Shown piece after piece: positions 11,042-20,977 of a stretch of DNA of 64,000 nt (position 1 is its first letter; each line of letters starts with the position of its first letter). A program made the position numbers and the translations under genes. The stretch comes from Rhizophagus irregularis (Eukaryota; Glomeromycota; Glomeromycetes; Glomerales; Glomeraceae). Below the pieces are notes generated by a model. It did not search any database and was not told the origin of the DNA. It saw only the letters and a program-made list of their open reading frames with translations. The stretch is from contig NC_089438.1 in the NCBI RefSeq assembly GCF_026210795.1, positions 1,943,501 through 2,007,500 of the forward strand. The letters are read 5' to 3'.

Positions 11042-11432
11042 GTGCTCTACATGAGCCAAGCCAGCTCATGAGCTTTTAAGCTGAGCCAAGCCAAGCTAAA
11101 CCAAATTGCAATTATAGCTTGGCTTGGTGCTGCTTAGCTCAATTTATTGAAAATTAAAACTAAAGTTTCAAAACGTGATAACTTCGCCAATATTGCTCCA
11201 AATTTAATGAATTTACTACCATTCGATTCCTCTTGATGAGACGAATCTAATGGTAGTAAAATCATTAAATTTAAAGCAATATTGGCGAAGTTATTTCGGT
11301 TTGAAATTTTAGTTATAATAAATTTTATATGATTTTGAAAATGAGCTAGCTTGTAAGCTTTTGGAACAAGCCAAGCTGAGTCAAGCTGAGCTAGCCCTTG
11401 GCTTGGCTCAAGCTGGCTCATGTAGAGCTTTA
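11042..11432. mobile_element. 391-bp fold-back MITE with 10-bp target duplication
   Basis: The direct repeat TTCACTACTA flanks it exactly (11032-11041 and 11433-11442). Termini are inverse copies (GCTCTACATGAGCCAAGC… and …GGCTCATGTAGAGC). The interior (about 11157-11312) is a second long palindrome with arms containing 'AACTTCGCCAATATTGC' and a centre 'CCATTCGATTCCTCTTGATG'. The duplication length of 9-10 points to a Mutator-like source rather than pogo. Confidence 0.8.
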
Positions 11433-11740
11433 TTCACTACTATTACACTTATTTTTTACTTTAATCATTTAAAATTGGAATCTCTTTATTAGTAATATCT
11501 TCAAGTTTTTTGGATTAAAATAAGATCTCATATTATCAATAAAAAGTAAAATTTTTCAATTTTTCATACGAAACTAATTATCAAGATAGTGAAACTATTT
11601 AATAAAGATATTAAATCTCATTCAAGTCTTTGAATTAACATAGCAAATTATAGGAAGTGCAGATTTATTAATGTTTTTAAAGCAACAGGAATTAAGCGAT
11701 TTTTCAATAACAAGAGGAGGAACTAGTGACATTAACATAC

Positions 11741-11814
11741 ATAGGTCGAAAAGTGAAAAATCAGGTACCAATCGGTAACTGATTGATGCCTGATTTTTCA
11801 CTTTTTGACCTGTG
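11741..11814. mobile_element. short palindrome, probable mini fold-back element
   Basis: 74 bp: arms AGGTCGAAAAGTGAAAAATC and its inverse, with a spacer of about 30 bases. Sits within the transposase pseudogene. Could be a very short MITE or the ends of a larger deleted one. Confidence 0.55.
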
Positions 11815-11884
11815 ATAAAAAAGAACTGAAAGTTGATTTTTATCCTAATAAATTAATATACAATGTAAATTTAAGAAAAAAAGC

Positions 11885-12430
11885 ATATGGTGCCAGAACT
11901 CTATACTTAAAAATGTTTCAAATTTTTAATTTATCACGTGAGAAGCACAATAGCCAATAAAAACTCACAATTTTAGACAAAAAATAGAAAAATCAGATAC
12001 GAGCATGTACAAAAAAAGAAAAAAAAGGAAATCGGCTAAAGAATAAAGTAGAAAGTAGTATTTATTTAAGAACAATTAAGCTAAAATAGGGTTGAATTTA
12101 GACTTTTAAGTAAATTAAGGACATTTTAAGCCATTTTAAGCCTTAAAATAATTAAATGTCAGTACGAATTATGTAAATTCTCATAAAATAAATGCATTTA
12201 TGTGACTTTTTGTTTCAAATTTGAGCCAATCATATAAAAATAACCAAATTTCAAACGCTTATAGCTTTTTATGTAGATATTTTTTTGAAAATCTGACCGG
12301 TAATTTAATAGTACTTGTCTTGTAGAACAAAGTTACCAGTTTATTTCTTTGAAATTCTATTTTATTAAAGTGTTGAAAGATTTATAATTATCACAATTTT
12401 ATTTTTGAGTATAGAGTTCCGGCACCATAT
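11885..12430. mobile_element. 546-bp MITE with ATATGGTGCC ends
   Basis: Terminal inverted repeats of about 28 bp: left ATATGGTGCCAGAACTCTAT, right the inverse of ATATGGTGCCGGAACTCTAT, both continuing ACTYAAAAA. Non-coding AT-rich interior. Inserted in the transposase pseudogene; TA-type target. Confidence 0.8.
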
Positions 12431-13439
12431 AAAATAAATAAATTGCAAAATTAATTTTACTTCATAAACTTGATGTTTTACTTTTTTTCAGCCAAATACT
12501 TTATCTGTACTAAAAGTTTTACTCAGTTCTATTCAAAAAATAAGCCTGTTTCATCTGCATTATAAATATCTTTCCTATTATAATTAGCTAAAATCTCTTG
12601 CAATTTTAAATGTTCATCTGATAATGTAATTAATGGTACACTATTCGCTTCACCAGAAAAATTAATTTTACAAAAACCATTACATTTTTTAAATTTATAT
12701 ACCTAGCTATTATCACATTTTATTCTGTCTTCAACTCCTAATGATCCTACAAATTCTATACCTTTTTCTTGTAAAATCATGTTACTAAAAAGAATATCAG
12801 CAGTTACAGCCTGACAAGTCCAAAGTTGCATAACTTTATCTAATACTAAAAATAAAACAGGTCATTGGCAAAAAGTATATGTTGTTTGAAAATTTGAAAG
12901 AACTGCAAGTCATTTGTTTTAGTCTTACTATATTTTAGCAATAGTTGATCTGTCAATATTTTTTTCAGTAATATTTTGTGTTAAAGTGTAAATAGCGCTC
13001 CGCATGCCTGACCTTCGGTTCGAGTTGGCTCGCGATCTAGGTATATCGAGAAGCTGAGCCGCGGCTCATAATAAATTTGGCTCAATTTCATTCGAGCTGA
13101 GCTTTGTCCCAGCTCGTTCGAAGTAGGCTGCGGATTATAATTTGTTCATGTTTCAGAACTTTCTTTATTATTGCTAGTGTCACGTGATTTTTAATTTTGG
13201 CCGTAAGTGATTGATATGGAAATTTCCTTTTTTGGAATCCTGTGCAATGTATTTCCCATTTTTGATAAGAAATAAAATTGCCTTTTTTAGATTGTATAAC
13301 ATTACTCAGATGTGAAAGTTCCCGAACAGGTCAGCCAAATCTTGCGTAACCCTGACCTAACCCTGACTGAAATTCAGGCATGCGTATAAAGATTGACCTG
13401 ACCTGATTGACCTGTTGACCTGAAACTATTGATTCTACT

Positions 13440-13725
13440 ATATAATAAAAGTGAGTTGCAGTATTGCGATTCACTTTTTTATATAGATTCTATATAAAAA
13501 AAGTGAGTTGCGGTATTGCGATTTACTTTTTTATATTGATTTTATATATTAAAAGTGAGTTGCGATATTGCGATTCACTTTTTTATATTAATTCTATATA
13601 AAAAAAAGTGAATCGCAATACCGCAACTCACTTTTTTTATACAAAATCAATATAAAAAAGTGAATTGCAGTATTGGGATTCACTATTTTATATGATTTTA
13701 ATATAAAAATGTTGAATCGCAATAT
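13440..13725. repeat. tandem array of palindromic ~57-bp units
   Basis: About five units built on AGTGAGTTGCGRTATTGCGA followed by TTCACTTTTTTATAT. Each unit is itself an imperfect palindrome (AGTGARTYGC … GCRAYTCACT), so each could extrude its own hairpin. The fourth unit reads in the opposite orientation. Spacers are TATA-rich. Confidence 0.8.
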
Positions 13726-13734
13726 TTCGAGAAA

Positions 13735-13950
13735 AAACGTTGCGAAAACGTTTTTCATAATATTATATTAAAAAAATGTTTCATAACGTTTTTTTTTGAT
13801 ATTTCAATAATAACATTGCGAAAACATTTTTTTCATAATGTTATATTAAAAAAAACGTTTTGCAATATTTTTTTTTAATATTTTAATAAAAAACGTTGCA
13901 AAAACATTTTTTTTCATAATATTATATTAAAAAAAAAAAGGTTTGTACCG
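13735..13950. repeat. tandem/inverted AAACGTT array
   Basis: Two to three copies of a unit with AACGTTGCGAAAACGTTTTT then CATAATATTATATTAAAAAA, alternating with inverse forms. Adjoins the preceding array and lies inside the same nested element. Confidence 0.65.
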
Positions 13951-14345
13951 TTTTTTTTCAATACTTTAATAAAAATAGTCCTGAAATTTTTCAGGTTTTA
14001 GGTCAGGTCAGGTCAAACAGACAACCTGATATAACTTGACCTGACCTAACCTGACCCATTCAGAGCTCTACTTAGATGTTCAAAAAAGGAAATTTCCATA
14101 TCGATTACTTAATTCTGGCCAAAATTAAAAAAATCACGAGAAATATGCAGAATTTGATAAAAGCTCAGTTCGGCTTGAGGTTAGCTCAACACGAGCCAAT
14201 CTCAAAAATTCTAATTGAGCTGAGCCAGCTCAAATTTTGGCTACAGTTCAGCCAACTCGTGCGAGCTTTAAGTGTAAAGCAATATCAATCTGTTTTTTAT
14301 TTAGATTTGCTTGCATATATTCACATATTTCTTTTTTAATAAAGG

Positions 14346-15268
14346 TACGGGATCTTTTTATCAAACAATTAGATGGTATTTTAAAAAAAAATGAGATAGG
14401 AAATTGTTGGAAAGTACCAATTTGACTACTATTATATATTGGGTATTTTTATGGTTTAAATAATTTCACAATTTTCATAATACGTATTACTTTATTAACG
14501 TGTATATCTTATGTTTAATTTCATAATTTTGTACTTATTAAATGAAGTTTATAAAGTCTTTATAATTTGTAATAATTTGTATTACTTTATAACTTATTAT
14601 AATTGGTTAGTAATTATAAAGAAGGAATTTTTTTATATTTATTATTTCTTTGGACTAATACTTTGTTATAATTGTAACTATAAAACTATTGTAATTATAA
14701 AGAAGTATTTTTTATATTTAAAAAATTGGGACCAATAAATAATGTAACTAAAAAGAAGTTGTGAATATATAGGGGGTGACAAAACCCTGCTTACTTATAA
14801 AATAGGTTACCTCCAGACTTAAGGTAAAAATCATATATAAAATTCTTTCATATGGGCTGATTTGTTTTTGTATTTGACTTAAGGTAAAGGTTCATATTTA
14901 AGAACCTATTTATAGCTTAGTAGTCCATAGGTACAATTAGTTGACTAACGTATACCAACTAACTGGTATGTACAACCTGACCAATTATCACTACAACTGC
15001 CATTTTAGTTTGACCTTAGGATAGTCCTTATTCATCAATGGAATACTAACTGGCTAGTTATAACTCTCTACTCATCCTTTATCCATTTTAAAGGCAAGAC
15101 AAGCTCGAATTTATATGCCACCCTGGCATGTCTTAGTAATGGAGGACTTTCAGTGTCAGATGTAATGGCAATCATCTAAAAACCCTTCTGTACCAACATT
15201 CACACTTCAGAACTGAACTAAGGTTCACTTAAAGCCACTACAGCCCCACAATTCCTTAGTCTCAAGGA
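14346..15268. other. intergenic repeat debris
   Basis: AT-rich DNA. At 14850-14864 there is one copy of TATGGGCTGATTTGT, the end sequence of the element that starts at 15269. A degraded relative of the AGGACCCCGCTTACTT terminus seen at 19349 is visible at about 14774. I see no gene. Confidence 0.45.
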
Positions 15269-15686
15269 TATGGGCTGATTTGTTTACTCAGCATTAAAAA
15301 GAGTTATTGATTGATTTTCACAATTTTTGTTATTCAAAATTGTTTTGTAATACCTAAAAATCATCTGATTGATGATCACTTGACTAAATAATAAGTTAAA
15401 CAAAAATTTACATTTGCGAAACTTAAATTATTAAATATAAGAGCTGTAAAAAAACCCATTTCACTAATAAAAACCCATTTCTCATATATATGGAATTTTT
15501 AACATATATTATTAAAAAGTAAGTATATTTTAATAAAATATAAAGTAAAATAAAAATTTATATAGCCTTAGTAGCTATAAATGTTTATAAAAGTATAATA
15601 AAAATATCATATAAAAGATGGTATCATAATAGATATTTTCAAACAATAAAAATAATTATTTTATGTCAGAGTTTGTATTACCATCT

Positions 15687-16013
15687 TTAAATGCAAATAT
15701 ATCAAGATTCACTGATCCGTTTTCTATAATTTTAGGCTCGTTGGAAAGCCCTTGTTCTGGACTTTATAGGCGAAAAAAGAGCTCGCCGATTGAATCATTA
15801 GATCCAGAGATATTTACGTTTAAAGTTGAGGTACGAACTTTTTAACATGCTTAAATGCAAATATCTTGGGATTTACTGATCCATTTTTTATAAATTTAGG
15901 CTCTTTGGAAAGCCTTTGATCTGGTCTATATGAATGAAAAAAGAGCTTACCGATTGGATCACTGGATCTTGAGATATTTGCGTTTTAAGTTGAGATACAA
16001 ATTTTTAACATAT
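15687..16013. repeat. direct duplication, two copies of ~164 bp
   Basis: Copy 1 starts at about 15687 and copy 2 at about 15851. Both contain TTAAATGCAAATAT, CACTGATCC or TACTGATCC, 'TTAGGCTCKTTGGAAAGCC' and 'GAAAAAAGAGCT', and end near TTTTTAACATR. They differ by roughly one base in seven, so the duplication is old. A 60-codon open frame over copy 1 is a by-product. Confidence 0.75.
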
Positions 16014-16178
16014 ATAGTAAGTGTTAAGAATTATATTAATTTAAAAGAAATATTTACCAAATTATAGTATAATAACATTAAATAAAAATTTTTTAATACT
16101 CATTTCCAATTTACTGTATATTATATAGTATTTTGTATAATAAAAATGTAATAAAATTAATTAAAGGTAGACAAATTA

Positions 16179-16399
16179 TACTTGTAGCCGAAACCTTTTC
16201 ACGTGATTTTCAGCCACATCTTTAAATCAAAATTAAGTTAAAAAATGATAAAAATTAATCTCTACATCCAGCTGAAACTATAATATAAAGTCTTTGAAGT
16301 TTCAGATGGATTTCTGAATAGTTTTTAATAATTTATTATAATTAAATTACTGAAAGACCGAAACCTTGTCCAGCTTCATGAAGGTTTCGGCTACATGTA
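16179..16399. mobile_element. 221-bp MITE with TGTAGCCGAAACCTT ends
   Basis: Left TACTTGTAGCCGAAACCTTT, right the inverse of TACATGTAGCCGAAACCTTC. The interior is AT-rich, starting with TCACGTGATTTTCAGCC. Nested within the larger candidate element. Confidence 0.7.
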
Positions 16400-16894
16400 T
16401 AAGACAAATCAGCCCATATATGCTGATCCTACTATAAAAGGAAATTTTATGTTATATTGTTATGATTTTTTTCCTTTTTAGCTAATTAACCAATAGAATT
16501 TAAGAAAAAAGTAAGGTAAATAGAGATTAAATAAATAAATGGGGGTCCAACTTATAGGTTACACAGCCTGATTAATGATCGCTAAAACTGATACCATATA
16601 TAATTTTATATGTAATACTATAAAATGTGATGTTACTCTTTCTTTAAAATGGCAAATTGATTGAAAATCGATTTAATAATAAAAAAATACGAAACTTTAT
16701 GAATATCTATTTTTTTTCAGTTTTCGTGTTTATATTTCTTAAAAAATAAAATCAGCTATAAAAATATCTTAAATTTATAGGAAATTTTGATATTTACTTA
16801 AAAAAATGGTAAGCAGCAAAAGAAAAAATATACTTTTTAAATAATTTTAATAAAATATTTACAACTATTATCATTGATAGTCACAAAAAAATAC

Positions 16895-18130
16895 ATGAAC
16901 GAAAATTATGATAATTTACCACTATCAAAACGGCAAAAAAAAGCAGAAGCATTGCAAGAACTTGTATATATTAGGCCTGACCTCAAAAGAAAAACGTTAT
17001 ATTTTTTTCATAAATATTTTGAGGGTATGTTTATATATGATGCAAAAGAAAAGAAAGCTTATGTGTATAGCATTAAAGATGATCATAAATTTGATTCATT
17101 TTTTAAATGGATAAATTGGTTGAAGAATCAAGGTTATTTTAAAGAAAAAAGATCAGCCATTGCTACTATTTTTTTGAAATCCAATTTTACTAGTCTGTCA
17201 ATAGCATCTATTCTCCATACAGATTATACACTATACTGGAAAGCAACATCATTGATAAATACTATGGATATTCTATCAATTCAAGAAAAAGTTTTACCTG
17301 AAGGAGAATTTACCGGAATTGCAGTACAAAAAATTATTGGAGGACTTGAATTTAATTTTTTTAGAAAGTGACAATAAGAAAAAAAATTATTAATTCTAAC
17401 TAGAAATAATGTGCATAGATATGAAGTTTATGTATTTGATCAATTAGTGCAAGAAAAATATCTTTCTGTTTCAGTTAAAGAGATAGAAAGGATACTTAAT
17501 GAAATAATTAATTTTATTAAATATATTTTTGCTGTTAGCATTTGTCATCATGGAATGAGTACAAGTGGTAATATATTTTTAAATTAATTAAATTTATTTT
17601 ATTTTATTTTATTTTATTTATTTATTTAATTTTAAGGATTTGAAGATGTAATACGCATTCAAGGTACTCAACTTGTTAGTAATAAAAAAAATCATCTTCC
17701 TTTTACTTTAATAGAAAGAATAGGTCAACCTGATGAAATATATTGAAGAATAAATTGCATACTTATAGTAAAAGAAGAAAGTATATGTAAAAATTGTGCA
17801 AAATTAAAAAAAACAATGCAGCAAATTCAGAAAAGGTGTTTAACAGGACCAAACTTTGTAAAAGCAATACATACATCAAAGGAAATTCTTATAGAAAAGG
17901 TTAATCAACAAAGAAAAGTTATCAAGAGACAAAATGAACTAATTATTGATTTAAAAAAGCGTCTAAAAGAGAAAATTGAAAAGGAAGAAGAAAAAGTATC
18001 AAATAACATTACGAATATTATTCATACTGTTATTAAAGATGTTATTAATAAATCTATAGATATTTCTACTCTTCATCCTATTTTCAGGAACTTATTTGTA
18101 TTCAAATTGGTAAACCAAATGGAACAAGAT
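16895..18130 (+). pseudogene. multi-copy-family gene, 5' part, inactivated
   Basis: Degraded plus-strand gene; ATG at 16895, first frame open to a stop at 17369. The reading continues in pieces: 'NNVHRYEVYVFDQLVQEKYL', an apparent intron (about 17568-17637), 'FEDVIRIQGTQLVSNKKNHL', a TGA where the pattern suggests Trp, then a Lys-rich coiled segment (17816-18060) and 'STLHPIF'. A one-base shift just before 'QELICIQIGKPNGTR' puts the last part out of frame. I believe this is one of the repeated, possibly transposase-derived gene families of Glomeromycotina, but I cannot name it. The gene is then split at 18131 by a hAT-like element and resumes at 20978. Confidence 0.6.
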
Positions 18131-18290
18131 TAAAGCTCTGAACGGGTCGGTTTAATCCAGATTATAGATGGTTCGGATTAGAGCCAAAATCTGTAAGAAC
18201 TGAACTGAAAAACTGGCAGTTCGGTTCAGTTTAATCCGATTTTTATAAAAATGTGAAAAATCGAATAGCCATCCATCTAGTGATCGTACA

Positions 18291-19110
18291 AAATTGAGCC
18301 ATATATCATTGGGTTCGTCTCAATAAGACGCGTCGAATGGCGGTAAGATCATGTCTCTAGCATCTATAGATCACATGTTAATCTACGCTAAATGATTTAT
18401 AAATAATTAAAATTAGCAAGCTATCTATCAGTGCTAGAGACATGATCTTAGCACCATTCGACACGTCTCAGTGAGATGAATCCAATAAATATAAATTTGT
18501 ACGTGTATGACTACTGAATGGCGAATAAAGTCAAGTTTCACATTTTTTTAAAATTTTCAAGTGTTAAAAATTAAAAATCCTGATACATGAATTTATTCGT
18601 CATCCAATGGTCGTACAAATATGAATTAGAACTCATTGGATTCGTCTCGATAAGACGAGTCGAATGGTGGTAAAATCACATCTTTAGCATCGATAGATAG
18701 CTTGCTAATGCCAATTTTTTATAAATTATTTAGCATAAATTAACTTACGATCTATCAGTGCTAAAGACATGATCTCACTACCATTCAACTCATCTCATCG
18801 AGACGAATCCAATGAGTCCTAATTCATATTTGTACGACCATTAGACGATGAATAAATTCATGTATCAGGATTTTTAATTTTTAACATTCGAAAATTTTAA
18901 AAAAATGCGAAACTTGACTTTATTTGCCATTCAGTGATCGTATATGGACGAATTTATATTCATTGGATTTGTCTCACTGAGACGCATCAAATGACACTAA
19001 GATCATGTCTCTAGCATCGATAGATAGCTTGATAATTCCAATTATTGATAAATCATTTAGCATGAATTAACTTGTGATCTATCAATGCTAAGGACATGAT
19101 CTTACCGCTA
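18291..19110. repeat. three successive palindromes of one fold-back family
   Basis: Palindromes at about 18305-18490, 18625-18815 and 18955-19105. Each pairs a 'TTCGTCTCRATAAGACGMGT' / 'GAATGGYGGTAAGATCA' / 'TAGCATCGATAGATAGCTTG' arm with its inverse around a 30-40 base AT-rich loop (ATAAATTATTTAGC). Longer arms (AAAATCCTGATACATGAATT… near 18570 and its inverse near 18860) enclose the second one. The whole is a hierarchy of hairpins within hairpins. Confidence 0.75.
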
Positions 19111-19348
19111 GTACCCTAGCCATGGCGAAAAAAAGTGGCAGACATGTGACTTTTGGCCTGCATTATGGCATTATGCACTAACACGTGAAAATAAACAGTA
19201 ACGGATAAGGGGTGACGAATAACTTTTTACATACTTGAAAAAAACTAAGTCCCTAAGATAAATATAAAAAGGGAAATGCGGTGGGTGTGACAGTTGTGAT
19301 GAATAAAATGCAGTCACATGTCTGCCACTTTTTTTTTGCCATGACTAG

Positions 19349-20725
19349 AGGACCCCGCTTACTTCTAATAAAGGTCTCCGGGCAAAATTTCAGATTTACT
19401 AGTAATTTTACCAACCTTTCTTATCTCATAATTTTACCATATATATATAGTGACCTTTTAAAATTATATTAAATTTTACCTTAGATTTTCAGAGACCTAA
19501 ATTTTTTTAAATATTAAATAAACAAAATATTTTATAATCATTACAATAAATTTTAAAAATTTTTTATTTTTACTAAGTTTAATTCTTATTCTTTAAAGAT
19601 AAATAACTTTTATTAGTAAAAAAAGTACTTTGAATTACAAAAATACTATAAAAAAAATCTTAAAGACACACATCTTTAACTTTACTTCGAAACTATTATT
19701 CACTTACTTTCTTTAAAAAAATCTAATTGATTTTTTTTTAAAAAAAATAAATTCGTAATTGGTATTATTATGAAAAAATGCTCATACCCCATAAATATTA
19801 ATCCAACTGCTATGAAAATATTTATCTAAATATTTTCGACCTTGCCGAACAACTTTACTTAAGCATGAAAAAGTGATTTCATTTGACCAAAGTGCCCAAA
19901 TTACGCCCTATAATCACTGATCGGGAAAATAAAAAAAATTAAAAGTGCGAAAATTGCTCGTATTCCGTAAATATTAAACTGATTCTTATGAAAATTAATA
20001 TTCAGGTAGTTTAGATCTCGCCGAACAATATTACTTAAGCTTAAAAAGGTGATTTCATTTGACTAAAATGCCCAAATTACGCTCCGAATTTAATAAACAA
20101 AAAACGTAAATTTTAAGTTAATATTAAAATAAAAAAATGCTCGTATGCAATAAATATTACTCCAACTGCTATAAAAATTCAAATATAAGTAGTTCGACCT
20201 TACTAAACAACTTTCTTAGATAGTAAAATATGATTTGATTTAACCAAAGTACTGAAATTAAATTCTGAAGTTGCTAATTGCTGTACGAATTTTTATATTT
20301 TAAAAGCTAATTTTTGTAATAATTTTCAAAAAGATAGTGCTAATGCAAATAAAATTAAAAATATAAAATGGTTTTTACAAGTATAAAGAAGAGAATAAAT
20401 TTTTTATTTTGAGAAAAAATTATAAAACGTATATTACCAAATATTGTAATAATTGTTGTACAATATTTCAAATTAGTATATATAAGGTAAATATTAAATT
20501 TTATATACAATTTTACCTTATTATTTACCGAAACATTTGTAAACTTATATTTGATTTTACCTTATAAAACCGGAAACCTATTTTAACTTTACCTTACATA
20601 TCCGGAGACCTTTATTTGTCATATATATAATTTTACCTTTATCTATTAAGAGACCTAAAATTTTTTTTTAATATAAATTTTACCTTATATTTTCGGAGAC
20701 CTCTATTAGAAGTAAGCGGGGTCCT
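19349..20725. mobile_element. 1.38-kb hAT-type element with perfect 8-bp target duplication
   Basis: ATGACTAG lies on both sides (19341-19348 and 20726-20733). Inverted ends: AGGACCCCGCTTACTTCTAA… and …TTAGAAGTAAGCGGGGTCCT, 20 bases or more. Subterminal AGGTCTCCGG / TTTTACCTTA motifs recur in inverse orientation. No coding capacity; the centre holds three ~180-bp tandem repeats. Confidence 0.88.
19772..20285. repeat. three degenerate tandem copies of a ~180-bp unit
   Basis: Copies start near 19772, 19955 and 20137. Shared blocks in order: AAAAATGCTCRTAYSC, AATAAATATTA, CTATGAAAAT, 'TCGACCTTGCCGAACAACTT' and 'GTGATTTCATTTGACCAAAG' with TGCCCAAATTACG. They lie inside the 1.38-kb element. Confidence 0.7.
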
Positions 20726-20977
20726 ATGACTAGGGTTTTATCTTACCACCATTCGACGCGTCTTATCGAGACGAACCCAATGATATATGGCTCAACTTTT
20801 TACGATCACTAGATGGATGGCTATTCGATTTTTCACATTTTTATAAAAATCGGATTAAACTGAACTGAACTGCCAGTTTTTTGGTTCTAATACCCAAACT
20901 GAACCAAACCGAATTTTGAGCTAGTTTCGGATCAGTTTCCTGATTTAGCCTGAACCATTCAGAGCTTTAAACAAGAT

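Larger units (their letters stand above)
13314..14070. mobile_element. hAT-like element nested in the fold-back element
   Basis: Flanked by CTCAGATGT (13305-13313) and CTTAGATGT (14071-14079), a 9-base near-perfect target duplication. Ends: left GAAAGTTCCCGAACAGGTCA, right the inverse of TAGAGCTCTGAATGGGTCAG. Subterminal GGTCAGGTCAGGTC-type repeats occur at both ends in inverse orientation. The core is the two hairpin-forming arrays at 13440-13950. Confidence 0.7.
12993..14279. mobile_element. fold-back element with 9-bp target duplication, host of a second insertion
   Basis: AAGTGTAAA flanks it on both sides (12984-12992 and 14280-14288). The duplication splits the transposase helix-turn-helix coding sequence. 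Long inverted arms: 'GATATGGAAATTTCCTTTTTTG' on the left near 13212 and its inverse near 14080, plus 'CACGTGATTTTTAATTTTGGCC' on the left and an inverse copy on the right. Between the arms sits a further element (13314-14070). Confidence 0.75.
10181..14345 (-). pseudogene. Tigger/pogo-family DDE transposase pseudogene, broken by several insertions
   Basis: Pieces of one minus-strand transposase, N-terminus on the right. About 14340-14289 plus 12983-12925: helix-turn-helix 'KKEICEYMQANLNKKQIDIA' joining 'LTQNITEKNIDRSTIAKI'. About 12880-12500: CENP-B-type region 'LGVEDRIK' and the DDE block 'IYNADETGLFF'. About 10970-10790: 'NTSSHLQLIVAEIIQNFKAK', matching the family's NTTSHLQP-DAGII block. 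About 10600-10181: acidic C-terminus 'EYLLNLPEIDN' … 'PTEDIFTNKQIINLV' … 'LQTFIKYFE'. In-frame stops and frameshifts occur throughout, so it is dead. Fold-back elements interrupt it at 10350-10516, 11042-11432, 11741-11814, 11885-12430 and 12993-14279. Tigger elements move by cut-and-paste into TA; the outer ends of this copy were not resolved. Confidence 0.8.
15269..16420. mobile_element. candidate element bounded by TATGGGCTGATTTGT inverse ends
   Basis: TATGGGCTGATTTGT at 15269 and its inverse ACAAATCAGCCCATA near 16405-16419. The interior contains the two-copy repeat at 15687-16013 and a nested palindrome at 16179-16399. The ends are convincing as inverse copies, but a target duplication is not clear. 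Confidence 0.5.
19114..20735. mobile_element. element with CCCTAGYCATGGC ends, split by a second insertion
   Basis: Left CCCTAGCCATGGCGAAAAAA followed by AGTGGCAGACATGTGAC. The inverse (GTCACATGTCTGCCACTT…GCCATGACTAG) lies at 19310-19348, and its last bases GG appear only after the insertion, at 20734-20735. Without the inserted part the element is about 240 bp. Confidence 0.8.
18131..20969. mobile_element. hAT-type fold-back element with 8-bp target duplication, carrying nested elements
   Basis: AACAAGAT flanks it (18123-18130 and 20970-20977). Termini: left TTAAAGCTCTGAACGGGTCG, right the inverse of TAAAGCTCTGAATGGTTCAG. Long inverted arms follow inward: 'ATAGCCATCCATCTAGTGATCG' and 'CATTGGGTTCGTCTCAATAAG' on the left, inverse copies at about 20745-20850 on the right. 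Once removed, the two halves of the split pseudogene join through 'GKPNGTR|YHPM'. An 8-bp duplication is the hAT hallmark. Confidence 0.82.

Noticed and set aside
12985-13150. tRNA-like GGTTCGAG sequence near 13018
   Set aside because: Lies in the end of a fold-back element; no acceptor stem or anticodon arm can be drawn.
15663-15845. 60-codon plus frame
   Set aside because: It covers one copy of a 164-bp direct duplication; the second copy does not keep the frame.
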